Part shown: positions 1 to 9,121 of the stretch, piece by piece | How positions within the stretch are numbered: position 1 is the first letter of the stretch | Layout: each line of letters starts with the position of its first letter | Assembly: GCA_028285545.1 (NCBI GenBank) | Contig: JANQPA010000094.1 | Span: forward strand, 24,605 to 88,604 | Length of the DNA: 64,000 nt | Direction: 5' to 3' | Origin: Saprospiraceae bacterium | GTDB lineage: Bacteria > Bacteroidota > Bacteroidia > Chitinophagales > Saprospiraceae | The notes under the pieces: generated by a model | The model's input: only the letters and a program-made list of their open reading frames with translations | Told to the model about the DNA's origin: nothing | Database searches by the model: none | Position numbers and translations under genes: made by a program

Positions 1-386
1 ATAAGTTATCCTATGGGAATAAAGATGCTTCAGGAGGTATTACTACATTTTGGCTGACAGGAGATTTGAGGATTACCCCTCGTCAGCAACTTAATTTCAT
101 TTACCATCTTATTCACAATGAACTGCCAGTAAGCCAACGATCCGCAGACATGGTCAAAGAGATGATGATTCTGGAAGAAGCTGATGATTTTATTTTAAGA
201 GGAAAAACAGGTTGGGGTATCCAGGAAGATACCAATATTGGCTGGCTGGTAGGTTATCTTGAAAAAAATGACAACAATTATATTTTTGTCAATTGCATTC
301 AATCAAAAGGGGAGAACCCTAATTTTGGGGAGGCGCGAATCGCTATTGCTAAAAAAGCTTTAAAAGATTTGGGCCTTCTTAAATGA
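1..386 (+). CDS. Class D (OXA-type) beta-lactamase, 3' part only
   Basis: The open frame runs in from the left edge (first full codon at base 3) and stops at 384-386. Two active-site motifs of class D serine beta-lactamases are visible: YGN at bases 12-20 and KTGWG at bases 204-218. The stretch between them contains FWL and ITPRQQ, as in the OXA fold. The STFK motif with the nucleophile Ser would lie upstream, outside the window. The family hydrolyses beta-lactams in the periplasm; a BlaR1-type sensor domain has the same fold, but a sensor would normally not be distinguishable from this fragment. A TTG at 66 is not a start, because homology continues upstream of it. The stop is followed by about 210 bases without a gene. 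Confidence 0.85.
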   Translation, partial: KLSYGNKDASGGITTFWLTGDLRITPRQQLNFIYHLIHNELPVSQRSADMVKEMMILEEADDFILRGKTGWGIQEDTNIGWLVGYLEKNDNNYIFVNCIQSKGENPNFGEARIAIAKKALKDLGLLK

Positions 387-600
387 TTGGGAAAAGAGTT
401 CTGGAATATTTTTATCAAAAACTTTTATATGATTAAGAAACTGGAACTTAAAAAAATTAAGTTGTGGGTTTAACCGTATTTCATCCTTACTAATAGATGA
501 ATACTAAAAAAGAAACTACCTATTCTTCCAATAATAAATCCGCTCCACTTAAATTTAACCCTCTGGAAATTAATATTCCAACACCTTAAATGCACCCGTG

Positions 601-1158
601 ATGAACACTCCCTATATTTTCAAATCCGAGCGACTGGGATTTAGAAATTGGATTGACTCTGATTTCGATAAAATGCATGCCGTAAGCTCCGATCCAAAAG
701 TAATGGAGTATTTTTCCTCCACCCGCACAGAAGAACAAACCAGACAGTTTATTGAAAAAATGCATCAGCGTTACACCAATAAAGGTTATTGCTATTTCCC
801 GGTAGAATTATTGGATTCTGGTGATTTCATAGGCTTTATTGGTTTGTCCGAACAGCATTTTAAGTCAGATTTTACCCCCATGATTGATATTGGTTGGCGC
901 CTGGGCCAAAAGCACTGGAATAAAGGTTATGCCACAGAAGGAGCAAAAAGATGCCTTCAATATGCCTTTGAAACCCTGGAACTACCAGGTGTAAATGCCA
1001 CCGCAGCGGAAATTAATCTTCCCTCTATCAGAGTCATGGAAAAAATTGGAATGGAAAAGGTTAAAACATTTATACACCCCTCTCTAGCCAATAATGAGCG
1101 ACTGAAACAATGTGTTCTTTATCAGATTAAAAATAATTCCTCACTTGAAGGTCTTTAG
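601..1158 (+). CDS. GNAT family N-acetyltransferase (RimJ/RimL-like)
   Basis: This 185-residue protein has the layout of RimJ/RimL-type acetyltransferases: an N-terminal SERLGFRNW segment, then the acetyl-CoA-binding region around residues 110-135 (WNKGYATEGAKRCLQYAF) and a C-terminal NLPSIRVMEKIGM segment. The family transfers acetyl from acetyl-CoA to an amine of a protein, antibiotic or metabolite; the substrate cannot be told here. GTG at 598 directly precedes ATG 601, and I chose the ATG. It ends 2 bases before the next gene, so it probably heads or belongs to the long forward-strand unit that follows. Confidence 0.85.
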   Translation: MNTPYIFKSERLGFRNWIDSDFDKMHAVSSDPKVMEYFSSTRTEEQTRQFIEKMHQRYTNKGYCYFPVELLDSGDFIGFIGLSEQHFKSDFTPMIDIGWRLGQKHWNKGYATEGAKRCLQYAFETLELPGVNATAAEINLPSIRVMEKIGMEKVKTFIHPSLANNERLKQCVLYQIKNNSSLEGL

Positions 1159-1160
1159 AA

Positions 1161-3371
1161 ATGAAAAAATATTACCTCCTAAACCTGTTTTTGCTTTTCT
1201 CCTTTGCCTTGCATGCTCAATCCGATGAGCCACCAGTCAAATCTATTCAAGCTCATCGCATTCAAACTACTGATATTATTCTGGATGGAAGAGTTGATGA
1301 ACCTTTTTGGGAAAACATAGAAGGGAGTGGTGGTTTTTTAATGCAAGAGCCCGTCGAAGGAGGTACCCCTACAGAAAGAACGGTTATAAAAATCGCTTAT
1401 GATGAAAACAACCTTTATATCGGAGCCATTTTCTATGATTCTGATCCTGATGGTATTAAATCCTTCCAAAAACGAAGAGACGCTTCATTAAGCACAGATG
1501 ACCGATTTATGTGGATACTGGATACTTATTTAGATGGACGAAATGCTTATTTTTTCGAAATTAATCCAGGTGGATTATTGGGAGATGGAGTTTTGACAGT
1601 GGGTCAGGGGACTAGCTTCAACAAAGACTGGGACGGCATCTGGAGACCCTGGACACACATTGGAACTTTTGGCTGGTCTGCCGAAATACGAATTCCTTTC
1701 CGAACCCTCAATTTTGACCCGACTAGTTCTACATGGGGCATTAATTTTCAGCGGACCATCAGAAGGAAAAACGAAGAATTGTTGTGGACTGGCCACAAAA
1801 GAAACCAAGGTTTGTTTCGACCACAAAACGCAGGCCGACTGACTGGCTTAAATGAAGTTTCCCAAGGATTGGGCCTGGAAGTAGTGCCCTATGGAAAAGT
1901 TGAACAGGCCAGAGTTCAAAGGTCCGATGGAGAAGGATATTCTAACGCTACTAATTTTGATGGTGGTTTTGATGTAAACTATAATTTAACCTCCAATCTT
2001 AAAGCTTCAGTTACCATCAATACAGATTTTGCCGAAACGGAAGTGGACGCCCGGCAGGTCAACCTAACCCGGTTCCCTTTGTTTTTTCCGGAAAGAAGAG
2101 ATTTCTTCCTTGAGGGAGCTAATATTTATCAATTTGCTCCCCGAAGCGGTGTCACTCCTTATTTTAGTCGCAGGATTGGACTTGGTAGGGGTAACCCTAT
2201 ACCGATTAGCTATGGCGGACGAATATTTGGTAGAATTGGAAAACTAGATTTAGCTGCCCAACAAGTAAGAACCAGAAAGCAGGGGGCCCTAAATGCGGAG
2301 GATTTTTCAGTCTTAAGACTTAAACGCAATATTTTCAAAGAAAGTAGTATCGGCTTTGTGTATACCCGAAGGCACACTCAGGAGGGTGAGGACCTTCCAG
2401 AACCTTTGCAAGATCGCCATACTTATGGTGCCGACCTGGCGCTGAACACTTCCACTTTTATGAAAAATAAAAATCTTCAGTTTCAAGCTTTTTTTGTTTT
2501 TCATAATTCCGCCTCCCCCTCTGATGATACAACCAGCGTTTGGGATCGCTCATCCCGAGGTATTCGATTAAATTTTCCTAATCGCCCGTGGTCAGGAAGT
2601 CTATCCTACCGTGAATTTGGGATTGGTTTTGATCCAGCAGTTGGGTTTAATAGGAGGAATTCATTTCGAAGAGTAGAACCACGAATCAGCTACTCGCCCC
2701 TTATTGAAAAAAGTGATGTAATTCGAGAACTTAGCTGGGAAATAAGTTTTGAGCACTTGATGAGTTTAGAATGGGAAAAACTCACCCAGAATATCCGCGT
2801 AACCCCAATTGGAATACGTTTTGAAAGCGGCGATGAGATCTCTTACCAAATCATTAGAAATTTTGAACAGCTTGTTAGAGAATTTAATATCCTCGGTGAT
2901 GGTTCCATAGTCCTTCCACTTGGTGGCTATACCAATTGGACCCATAATATTGAATTAGAAACGGCTAATTTTAGAAGGCTTGTCTATCAGTTAGATTTTT
3001 CCACCGGAGGATTTTGGTCAGGAACAAGAACTACCTATGAAAACCAATTAACCGTAAGGCCAATTCCTGGTATTAACCTAAGCGGTGTTTATGTTCATAC
3101 CAGAGTTCGTCTGGCAGAAGGTGATTTTAATACCAATCTAGTACGTTTTGTAGGAAACTTTGATCTCACTCCTTTCGTCTCTTTCTCTGCTAACATTCAA
3201 TATGATGATCTCAGCAAGCGATTAGGGATGAACAACCGATTTAGATACACCATTACTCCGGGTTCAGATATATTTTTAGTCTACAACCACAATTGGGTTG
3301 ATGTGTTGGAGCGTTTACAAACAACTTCTAATGTAGCGATTATGAAAGTTACCTATACCCATCGTTTTTAA
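1161..3371 (+). CDS. DUF5916 outer-membrane protein with CBM9-like N-terminal domain
   Basis: The 736-residue product starts with a signal peptide ending in LHAQ near residue 20. Residues about 30-215 match the CBM9-like beta-sandwich (DGRVDEPFW, YDENNLYIGAIFYD, WGINFQRTIRRKNE). The remainder has the alternating pattern of an outer-membrane beta-barrel and ends in Phe, as barrel proteins do; FPERRDFFLEG is a hallmark of the DUF5916 family. Family members in Bacteroidota and Acidobacteria are large envelope proteins of unproven function, so no substrate is assigned. It lies 2 bases after the acetyltransferase gene and 48 bases before the next. Confidence 0.85.
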   Translation: MKKYYLLNLFLLFSFALHAQSDEPPVKSIQAHRIQTTDIILDGRVDEPFWENIEGSGGFLMQEPVEGGTPTERTVIKIAYDENNLYIGAIFYDSDPDGIKSFQKRRDASLSTDDRFMWILDTYLDGRNAYFFEINPGGLLGDGVLTVGQGTSFNKDWDGIWRPWTHIGTFGWSAEIRIPFRTLNFDPTSSTWGINFQRTIRRKNEELLWTGHKRNQGLFRPQNAGRLTGLNEVSQGLGLEVVPYGKVEQARVQRSDGEGYSNATNFDGGFDVNYNLTSNLKASVTINTDFAETEVDARQVNLTRFPLFFPERRDFFLEGANIYQFAPRSGVTPYFSRRIGLGRGNPIPISYGGRIFGRIGKLDLAAQQVRTRKQGALNAEDFSVLRLKRNIFKESSIGFVYTRRHTQEGEDLPEPLQDRHTYGADLALNTSTFMKNKNLQFQAFFVFHNSASPSDDTTSVWDRSSRGIRLNFPNRPWSGSLSYREFGIGFDPAVGFNRRNSFRRVEPRISYSPLIEKSDVIRELSWEISFEHLMSLEWEKLTQNIRVTPIGIRFESGDEISYQIIRNFEQLVREFNILGDGSIVLPLGGYTNWTHNIELETANFRRLVYQLDFSTGGFWSGTRTTYENQLTVRPIPGINLSGVYVHTRVRLAEGDFNTNLVRFVGNFDLTPFVSFSANIQYDDLSKRLGMNNRFRYTITPGSDIFLVYNHNWVDVLERLQTTSNVAIMKVTYTHRF

Positions 3372-3419
3372 AGATCGACCTGGCAAAACTAATTTTTATT
3401 AATTGATGAATTTTAATAG

Positions 3420-3890
3420 ATGCCTGTCATTATAATAAAAACGGAAGTTCAAGCTGATAAAAAAATAGTATTTGACTTATCTCGCAGTATAGACCTCCAT
3501 ATGATTTCGACGGAGCCTTCCAATGAAAAGGCCATCGCGGGAGTTACTTCCGGCTTAATAGGCCTAAATGAATCGGTTACCTGGAGAGCTAAGCATTTTG
3601 GAATCTACCAAACACTCACCTCAAAAATCACAGCATTTAATTATCCAGATTATTTTGTTGATGAAATGGTGCAAGGGGCTTTTCAAGGTTTCAGGCATGA
3701 ACACCATTTTGAAAAGAGTGGTCATAAAACCATCATGACTGATATCTTTGATTATACTTCTCCTCTTGGGTATTTAGGAAAACTTGCTGATATTTTATTT
3801 TTGAAAAAATATATGTTCAATCTTTTAAAAAACAGGAATCTGGTAATTAAGCAATATGCCGAGTCTGAAAGATGGAAAGAGATTTTATAA
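3420..3890 (+). CDS. SRPBCC family protein (START/Bet v1-like ligand-binding fold)
   Basis: At 156 residues this matches the SRPBCC group often annotated as cell-division inhibitor or coenzyme Q-binding-like. Family features are VIIIKTEVQADKKIVFDLSR at the N-terminus, the central VTWRAKHFG, and GFRHEHHFE with TIMTDIFDYTSPLG before the C-terminal helix. The fold binds hydrophobic ligands in a deep cavity; no ligand can be inferred. No signal peptide is present, so it is cytoplasmic. The next gene starts 10 bases after its stop, and a second SRPBCC gene lies about 2.4 kb downstream in the same run. Confidence 0.8.
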   Translation: MPVIIIKTEVQADKKIVFDLSRSIDLHMISTEPSNEKAIAGVTSGLIGLNESVTWRAKHFGIYQTLTSKITAFNYPDYFVDEMVQGAFQGFRHEHHFEKSGHKTIMTDIFDYTSPLGYLGKLADILFLKKYMFNLLKNRNLVIKQYAESERWKEIL

Positions 3891-3900
3891 CAATTTTAAA

Positions 3901-4464
3901 ATGAAAAAAAGAAAAGCTCTTTTAGTCATAGATATGCAGCAAGGTTCATTTACAACTGAAACACCTCGTTTTGATACTGAGGGGGTCGTGAACAGGATAA
4001 ATAGTTTAGCTGCACTTTTTAGGGAAAACCATTGGCCAGTTATTTTTATCCAACATGATGGCAGCAAAGAAGGGGCATTTATTCCAGGAAATGAAGACTG
4101 GAAACTCCTGCCAGAATTAGAGGTGCATACTTCAGATTTACTGGTAAGCAAAACAGCCAACAACGTTTTCTACAATTCCGAATTAGATCCTCTTTTAAAG
4201 AAAATGAATATTGAAGCGCTCTTCATTAGCGGTTGTGCTACTGATTTTTGTGTAGAATCAAGCATCCAGGCAGCTCTCAGTAACAATTTTGAGGTGACGG
4301 TCATAAAAGATGGTCACACTACTGGCGACCGGCCTCATCTAAAAGCAGAAAAAGTTATTGAACATTATAATTGGGTTTGGTCAAATATGATTCCTACCAA
4401 GGGCTGGATAAAGGTTTTGGATACAGAAACTATAAAAAACAGTATTTTGACGGAGTATTTTTAA
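3901..4464 (+). CDS. Isochorismatase-like cysteine hydrolase
   Basis: This 187-residue protein shows the catalytic triad of the isochorismatase/nicotinamidase superfamily: Asp11 (LVIDMQ), Lys84 (SKTANN) and Cys117 in SGCATDFCVESS. Members hydrolyse C-N or vinyl-ether bonds in small molecules such as nicotinamide, biuret or carbamoyl compounds; the substrate here is unknown. An ATG at 3856 in the same frame lies inside the upstream gene and would add a non-homologous leader, so ATG 3901 is preferred. It is placed within a run of putative small-molecule-handling genes. Confidence 0.85.
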   Translation: MKKRKALLVIDMQQGSFTTETPRFDTEGVVNRINSLAALFRENHWPVIFIQHDGSKEGAFIPGNEDWKLLPELEVHTSDLLVSKTANNVFYNSELDPLLKKMNIEALFISGCATDFCVESSIQAALSNNFEVTVIKDGHTTGDRPHLKAEKVIEHYNWVWSNMIPTKGWIKVLDTETIKNSILTEYF

Positions 4465-4482
4465 TCCCTCAAGATAAAATTC

Positions 4483-5103
4483 ATGGAAAAGGAGGTCAAT
4501 CAATTTACACTAAATAGAGGTGTTCAGGATTATTTATCGATTGGTTACGTTTACTTACTCGTTTTAGGAATTGCCAGTGACTCCATTTTCTATGGCTTTT
4601 TAGGCATTAACATCCTGAGTTACTCTACTATTGTTGATGTATTACTGAGTCCAATCATTTATTTGGTTTCGAAAGGAATTGTCTTCTCTATATTCATCAT
4701 TATTATTCCCATCTTGAGCTACTTCCTGATAACTTTTAACCGGAAGCGATATTTAAAAAAGAGGGAGAAAGAGTCTTTTCGTCAGAAGAATGATATCGAA
4801 AAGATGGACAAAGTTTTTTCCAATGAACAGCTATCTAAATCTTTAGTTATTGTTTCTGCTTTTATCATTTTTTCAGCCTACATAGGATTTGGCCTTGGCT
4901 CAGGAGGAAAAACCAAAGATCGCATACAATCAGGGAATTTCACTTTAAACCACCAACTCGTCTTTAATGATGGGGACATTGTACAGGTCAAGTTAATCGG
5001 CCACAACAGCCAATACATTTTTTATGTGCTTGAAAATGAAAAACAGGTAAAGGTTTCTCCCATCCAGGGGAATATCAAAAGTATTGAAAAACTGAATAAA
5101 TAA
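4483..5103 (+). CDS. Membrane protein of unknown function
   Basis: I do not recognise a family. The 206-residue product has hydrophobic segments near residues 20-40, 50-85 (probably two helices) and 122-143. A Lys/Arg/Glu-rich loop (RKRYLKKREKE) lies between the second and last groups, and a soluble tail of about 60 residues follows that is predicted beta-rich (DGDIVQVKLIGH). It lies 18 bases after the hydrolase gene and 4 bases before the amidohydrolase gene, so it is almost certainly co-transcribed with both. Confidence 0.6.
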   Translation: MEKEVNQFTLNRGVQDYLSIGYVYLLVLGIASDSIFYGFLGINILSYSTIVDVLLSPIIYLVSKGIVFSIFIIIIPILSYFLITFNRKRYLKKREKESFRQKNDIEKMDKVFSNEQLSKSLVIVSAFIIFSAYIGFGLGSGGKTKDRIQSGNFTLNHQLVFNDGDIVQVKLIGHNSQYIFYVLENEKQVKVSPIQGNIKSIEKLNK

Positions 5104-5107
5104 AGTT

Positions 5108-6262
5108 ATGGAAAAACAGGAAGAGGAAAAGTCTGTCCAAATAAGATATCAAATACACAATTGTCATACCCATGTATTCACGATGGATTACATTCCCAAA
5201 TATTTTTTATCCAGATTTTTCCCCACTCAATGGGCAAAAAGAAAATGGGTGGCCCATTTAGGGAACTTTATGTTTAAAAAATATTGGAACCGATATGCCG
5301 CCTTTTTTTATTCAGCCATTAAAGATTCTCAGATGGATGTACTGAAAGAGTTGAGAGGCTACTACCCCAGCAATACAAAGTTTAGCATACTAAGTGTTGA
5401 TTTTGATTTCATGAATGCGGGCCCTCCGAAATATGATTTTATTCAACAAATTAATCATCTGGCTAAGGTAGCCTCGGAGGTAAATATCGCCGAAAAGGAA
5501 GAATTAATATTGCCATTTATATGTATTGACCCCAGAAGAGAAAATCTCTTAGATTTAGTCAAAAAATACATTCAGGAAAAGGGATTCCGAGGCATGAAAT
5601 TATATCCCTCGCTTGGTTTTTTTCCAGATGACGAGCGCTTACACCCTGTTTATGAATATGCTGAGAAATATCAACTACCTATTACGGCCCACTGTATTCC
5701 CAAGAATAAGAACCATTTTCGTTTTAAGCCTACTCAAGAGATGATTGACAAGGCTAAAACCATGGATAATTTCAACCCTAAAGATGCCCGTAAAAGTTAT
5801 GATTTTGCTCAATATCTTAATGACCCTGTTTGGTACGACAAACTGCTTCAAGACTTTCCAAATCTAAAAATTAACCTGGCTCACTTTGGAGGCAATAAAG
5901 AATGGGACAAATACCTGGATACCCCCAATGAAAATTTTGACAAAAACCTTAACTGGTATTCAAAAATCAGAGAGCTTTTAAAAAAACATCCCAATGTATA
6001 TTCAGATATTTCCTTTACCGTTTTTGACAGTAAACTCTATCCCCTGCTGAAAAATCTAATCAACAGTGAATATAAAAGCTCAAAAATCTATTCTCCAAAG
6101 GACAAAGTCTTGTTTGGTACAGATTTTTATATGTTACAGAAAGACTATAAGGAGAGACGGTTTGGGATGGATCTCCGAGGTTACCTTACTGACGAAGAGT
6201 ATTGGCAGATAGCAGAGATCAATCCGAGAAAATTTTTAAGCAATACCCTAGATATAAAATAA
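5108..6262 (+). CDS. Amidohydrolase family protein (amidohydrolase_2/ACMSD-like)
   Basis: The 384-residue protein carries the metal-dependent TIM-barrel motifs in order: HTH near residue 20 (NCHTHVF), a Lys strand (GFRGMKLYPSLGF), a metal-ligand His (ITAHC), a further His (INLAHFGG) and the terminal Asp (LFGTDFYM). This is the order seen in the ACMSD-related amidohydrolases, which hydrolyse or decarboxylate small carboxylates. The N-terminal region between residues 25 and 75 is aromatic-rich and may be a lid. No signal peptide is visible. It is tightly spaced with both neighbours (4 and 7 bases). Confidence 0.85.
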   Translation: MEKQEEEKSVQIRYQIHNCHTHVFTMDYIPKYFLSRFFPTQWAKRKWVAHLGNFMFKKYWNRYAAFFYSAIKDSQMDVLKELRGYYPSNTKFSILSVDFDFMNAGPPKYDFIQQINHLAKVASEVNIAEKEELILPFICIDPRRENLLDLVKKYIQEKGFRGMKLYPSLGFFPDDERLHPVYEYAEKYQLPITAHCIPKNKNHFRFKPTQEMIDKAKTMDNFNPKDARKSYDFAQYLNDPVWYDKLLQDFPNLKINLAHFGGNKEWDKYLDTPNENFDKNLNWYSKIRELLKKHPNVYSDISFTVFDSKLYPLLKNLINSEYKSSKIYSPKDKVLFGTDFYMLQKDYKERRFGMDLRGYLTDEEYWQIAEINPRKFLSNTLDIK

Positions 6263-6269
6263 TTTCACT

Positions 6270-6719
6270 ATGGCTGTTGATGTACTTACATCCATCATTA
6301 TCAGTTGTCCGCTTAAAAAGGTGGCGGCCTATGCTTCTAATCCCAGCAATGCTCCTGAATGGTATGTGAATATTAAATCTGTTGAATGGAAAACACCTGA
6401 AATAGTAGAAATAGGATCTAAAATGGGATTTCAGGCCCAGTTTATGGGTCGAAAGTTAGAGTACACCTATGAAATTGTAGAGTTTCTTCCTAATCAGAAA
6501 TTGGTGATGCGAACAGCTGAAGGTCCTTTCCCAATGGAAACTACTTACACCTGGGAAGCAATTGAGGAAAATCAAACGCTTATGACGCTTAGAAACAGAG
6601 GTAAGCCTTCTGGCTTTTCCAAATGGATGGCACCTCTTGTGGTCAAAATGATGAGAAACGCCAACAAGAAAGATCTGAATAAAATCAAACAGATTCTAGA
6701 GCAAAATAATAAAACTTAG
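6270..6719 (+). CDS. SRPBCC family protein (polyketide cyclase/dehydrase-like)
   Basis: This 149-residue protein has the short SRPBCC architecture: an N-terminal beta strand (VDVLTSIIISCPLKKV), helix AAYASNPSNAPEWYVNI, the antiparallel sheet (YTYEIVEFLPNQKLVMRT, METTYTWEAIEE) and a long C-terminal helix. The family binds or modifies hydrophobic small molecules. It differs clearly from the SRPBCC protein at 3420-3890, so the two are not recent duplicates. It follows the amidohydrolase by 7 bases and precedes the lipoprotein gene by 2 bases. Confidence 0.8.
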   Translation: MAVDVLTSIIISCPLKKVAAYASNPSNAPEWYVNIKSVEWKTPEIVEIGSKMGFQAQFMGRKLEYTYEIVEFLPNQKLVMRTAEGPFPMETTYTWEAIEENQTLMTLRNRGKPSGFSKWMAPLVVKMMRNANKKDLNKIKQILEQNNKT

Positions 6720-6721
6720 TT

Positions 6722-7504
6722 ATGAAAATACCCGACTTACTCCCTTTGTTTTTATTACTATTGTTTTTTTCAGCTTGCAAAAAAAAGGCACCTGAATCCG
6801 ATCAGGTCGTCATTCAGGCAATGAAAAAATTTCAAATTTGGGAAAGATTAACTGATGATAAATGGGAAATATTTCGCCGAGTTGAATTCAAATATGATAA
6901 CGATAATCAGTTGATTGAAGAAATGGCAAATAATATTCAGGGTGATTCCATATGGCCTGCCTTCAGAACACTTTCAAATTATGATGAGTCAGGCAATACA
7001 GTATCCAAGGTGCGAGAAAATTGGTTCCAAGACAGTTGGATTCTAGGAATACATTCTTCCTATCAATTTCAGGATAATCGTATCGTAGAAAGATTAGATT
7101 CGATCATGAGGAACAATCAGCCTTCCTTAACTTATACAAGCTATCACTATAATGGTGAAGGACAATTGACTTCGGAAGTTACCCAGAGAGTAGAAGAGAA
7201 CCAACGCCTTAATCAAACCAAGGTCATTTATCATTATAATGAGCAGGGATTAGAAATTGAAAAAGAATATCCCATTTGGAAGGATGACCAATGGATCAAT
7301 TCACGAAAAATGATCCTCTTGCTAAACGAGAAAGGACAACATATACAAACCACCCGTTTCAACTGGAAAAATGAGGAATGGCTTGAAAGTATTCATTATG
7401 AATTGGAAGTAGACGAAAACGGCGTTCGACAATCCGAACGATGGCAAAGACCTGGAGAATCGGGAAGAAGTGATTTTATGAGGATTAGTTACGTGTATTA
7501 TTAA
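6722..7504 (+). CDS. Lipoprotein with YD-type beta-hairpin repeats
   Basis: The N-terminus is a lipoprotein signal (hydrophobic stretch ending FFSAC, Cys19 lipidated). The mature part holds about six degenerate repeats of the pattern Y-x-Y-[DN]-x-x-G-x-[LI] (KYDNDNQLIEE, NYDESGNTVSK, HYNGEGQLTSE, HYNEQGLEIEK, VDENGVRQSE). These resemble YD/RHS-like or DUF3836-like hairpin repeats common in Bacteroidota surface proteins. No catalytic motif is visible. It ends the tight run starting at 601; the next gene is 89 bases downstream. A related repeat protein without a signal lies at 55164-56054. Confidence 0.65.
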   Translation: MKIPDLLPLFLLLLFFSACKKKAPESDQVVIQAMKKFQIWERLTDDKWEIFRRVEFKYDNDNQLIEEMANNIQGDSIWPAFRTLSNYDESGNTVSKVRENWFQDSWILGIHSSYQFQDNRIVERLDSIMRNNQPSLTYTSYHYNGEGQLTSEVTQRVEENQRLNQTKVIYHYNEQGLEIEKEYPIWKDDQWINSRKMILLLNEKGQHIQTTRFNWKNEEWLESIHYELEVDENGVRQSERWQRPGESGRSDFMRISYVYY

Positions 7505-7593
7505 TTTGTCTATCCTTTTTGATTAAATGATTAAACCTACTTTTTACATTCTCAGAAGAAGAAACTTACAATAAGTATTAAACAAACCGAATT

Positions 7594-9114
7594 ATGAAGC
7601 AGCTTTTCCTACTAAGTATCTTTTGTTTGACAGTCACCTTTTTGTTTGCTCAGAAAGCGATGGATTCTTCTGATAAAAAAGAAAGTCCAATCCAGGCCCC
7701 TAAAATGTTCACCTCTAACCATACAATGACATTAAATGGCAAAACTCTATCCTATCAAGTGCAAGCAGGAGAAATACATTTGACAAATGCAGAAAATGAA
7801 GCCAGTGCTGCACTTTGGTCAACTTCTTACCTGTTAAAAGGAGTTGATACCCCCAATCGCCGGCCTGTTCTGTTTATTTTTAATGGAGGCCCCGGCTCTG
7901 CTTCTGTTTGGTTACACATGGGCTTATTTGGCCCCAAATTGGTTCAGGTAGATAGTGATGCCAAATCTGATGACGGAGGTGCCCCCTACCCACTAATAAA
8001 TAATGAAGGATGCTTACTGGACCTAGCTGATCTGGTCTTCATTGATCCTATAGGAACTGGTTTTAGTCAGGTCGTAGGCAAAGGTAAAACAGAAGATTAT
8101 TGGGGACTTAATGAAGATGCGGCTTCTATTGCTCAATTTATTCGACTTTGGATCACCAAACATCAGCGCTGGAATGCTCCAAAATTTATCGCTGGAGAAA
8201 GTTTTGGAACTACCCGGGCAGCAGCAGTAGCAGAAGCCCTGGAAGGAGGAGGTCAAAATGTAGCTTTGAATGGTTTGATCCTTATCTCTCAAGCATTGGA
8301 CTATACCGGCTCTACTCCGGCACATGATAACCTGGTAGCTTATGTAACCTATTTACCTACCATGGCTGCTACTGCCTGGTATCATAAAAAAGCGGGGCAG
8401 GGAAAAACTTTGGAAGCCTTCGTGCAAGAGTGTAGAGATTTTGCCTATGATGAATATTCTTCAGCCTTGTTCCGAGGCTATTTGTTAAGTGAAGAAAAAA
8501 AGAAATTCATTGCTGATCGATTGTCCTATTTTATTGGATTACCTACTGAATACATTTTACGGTCCGATTTAAGGGTATTAACGCCTCGTTTCGCCAAAGA
8601 ATTATTGCGCTCCGAAGGGAAAGTAGTAGGTGGCCTGGATAGCCGATATACCATTGAAGAATCTGACCGGGTGGCCGAAAGACCGACCTTGGGGGATGCT
8701 GCAAGCAGTAGCATCATCAGTGCTTATACCGCTGCTTTAAATGATTACTTTGCCTCGACTTTAAAGGTCAAAATGACTCGACCCTACAAAGTCTCCAATG
8801 GTTCGATTGGCAGGAGCTGGAATTGGAGGCCTGTTTCAAAAAATTCTTACTGGGAACCTTCTTATGTCAATGTAAGTCGCAGACTTAGCAACGCCCTACG
8901 CCGCAATAAGGATCTACATGTCATGGTGGCCAATGGTTATTATGATTTAGTAACACCCTTTTTCGATGCAGAGTATACCTTTAGTCGGCATGGAATGGAC
9001 CAAAGCCGTATCACCATGAAATATTACCAAGCAGGTCATATGATGTATACACATGAGGAGGATTTAAAGCAGTTGACTAAGGATATGCGGGAGTTTTTGG
9101 AGGGGAAATTATAG
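7594..9114 (+). CDS. S10 family serine carboxypeptidase, secreted
   Basis: This 506-residue protein has a signal peptide ending FAQ near residue 19. It contains the full serine-carboxypeptidase catalytic set: Ser203 in GESFGT, Asp451 in NGYYDLVTP and His482 in QAGHMMY. The oxyanion region FNGGPGSAS lies around residue 95. Enzymes of family S10 release C-terminal residues from peptides at acidic pH; bacterial members are periplasmic or extracellular. The 89-base gap upstream suggests its own promoter, and a 100-residue membrane protein follows after 7 bases. Confidence 0.9.
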   Translation: MKQLFLLSIFCLTVTFLFAQKAMDSSDKKESPIQAPKMFTSNHTMTLNGKTLSYQVQAGEIHLTNAENEASAALWSTSYLLKGVDTPNRRPVLFIFNGGPGSASVWLHMGLFGPKLVQVDSDAKSDDGGAPYPLINNEGCLLDLADLVFIDPIGTGFSQVVGKGKTEDYWGLNEDAASIAQFIRLWITKHQRWNAPKFIAGESFGTTRAAAVAEALEGGGQNVALNGLILISQALDYTGSTPAHDNLVAYVTYLPTMAATAWYHKKAGQGKTLEAFVQECRDFAYDEYSSALFRGYLLSEEKKKFIADRLSYFIGLPTEYILRSDLRVLTPRFAKELLRSEGKVVGGLDSRYTIEESDRVAERPTLGDAASSSIISAYTAALNDYFASTLKVKMTRPYKVSNGSIGRSWNWRPVSKNSYWEPSYVNVSRRLSNALRRNKDLHVMVANGYYDLVTPFFDAEYTFSRHGMDQSRITMKYYQAGHMMYTHEEDLKQLTKDMREFLEGKL

Positions 9115-9121
9115 ATCTTGT

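Noticed and set aside
3856..3900. Upstream ATG for the isochorismatase-like hydrolase
   Set aside because: It lies inside the preceding gene, and homology starts at the ATG at 3901.
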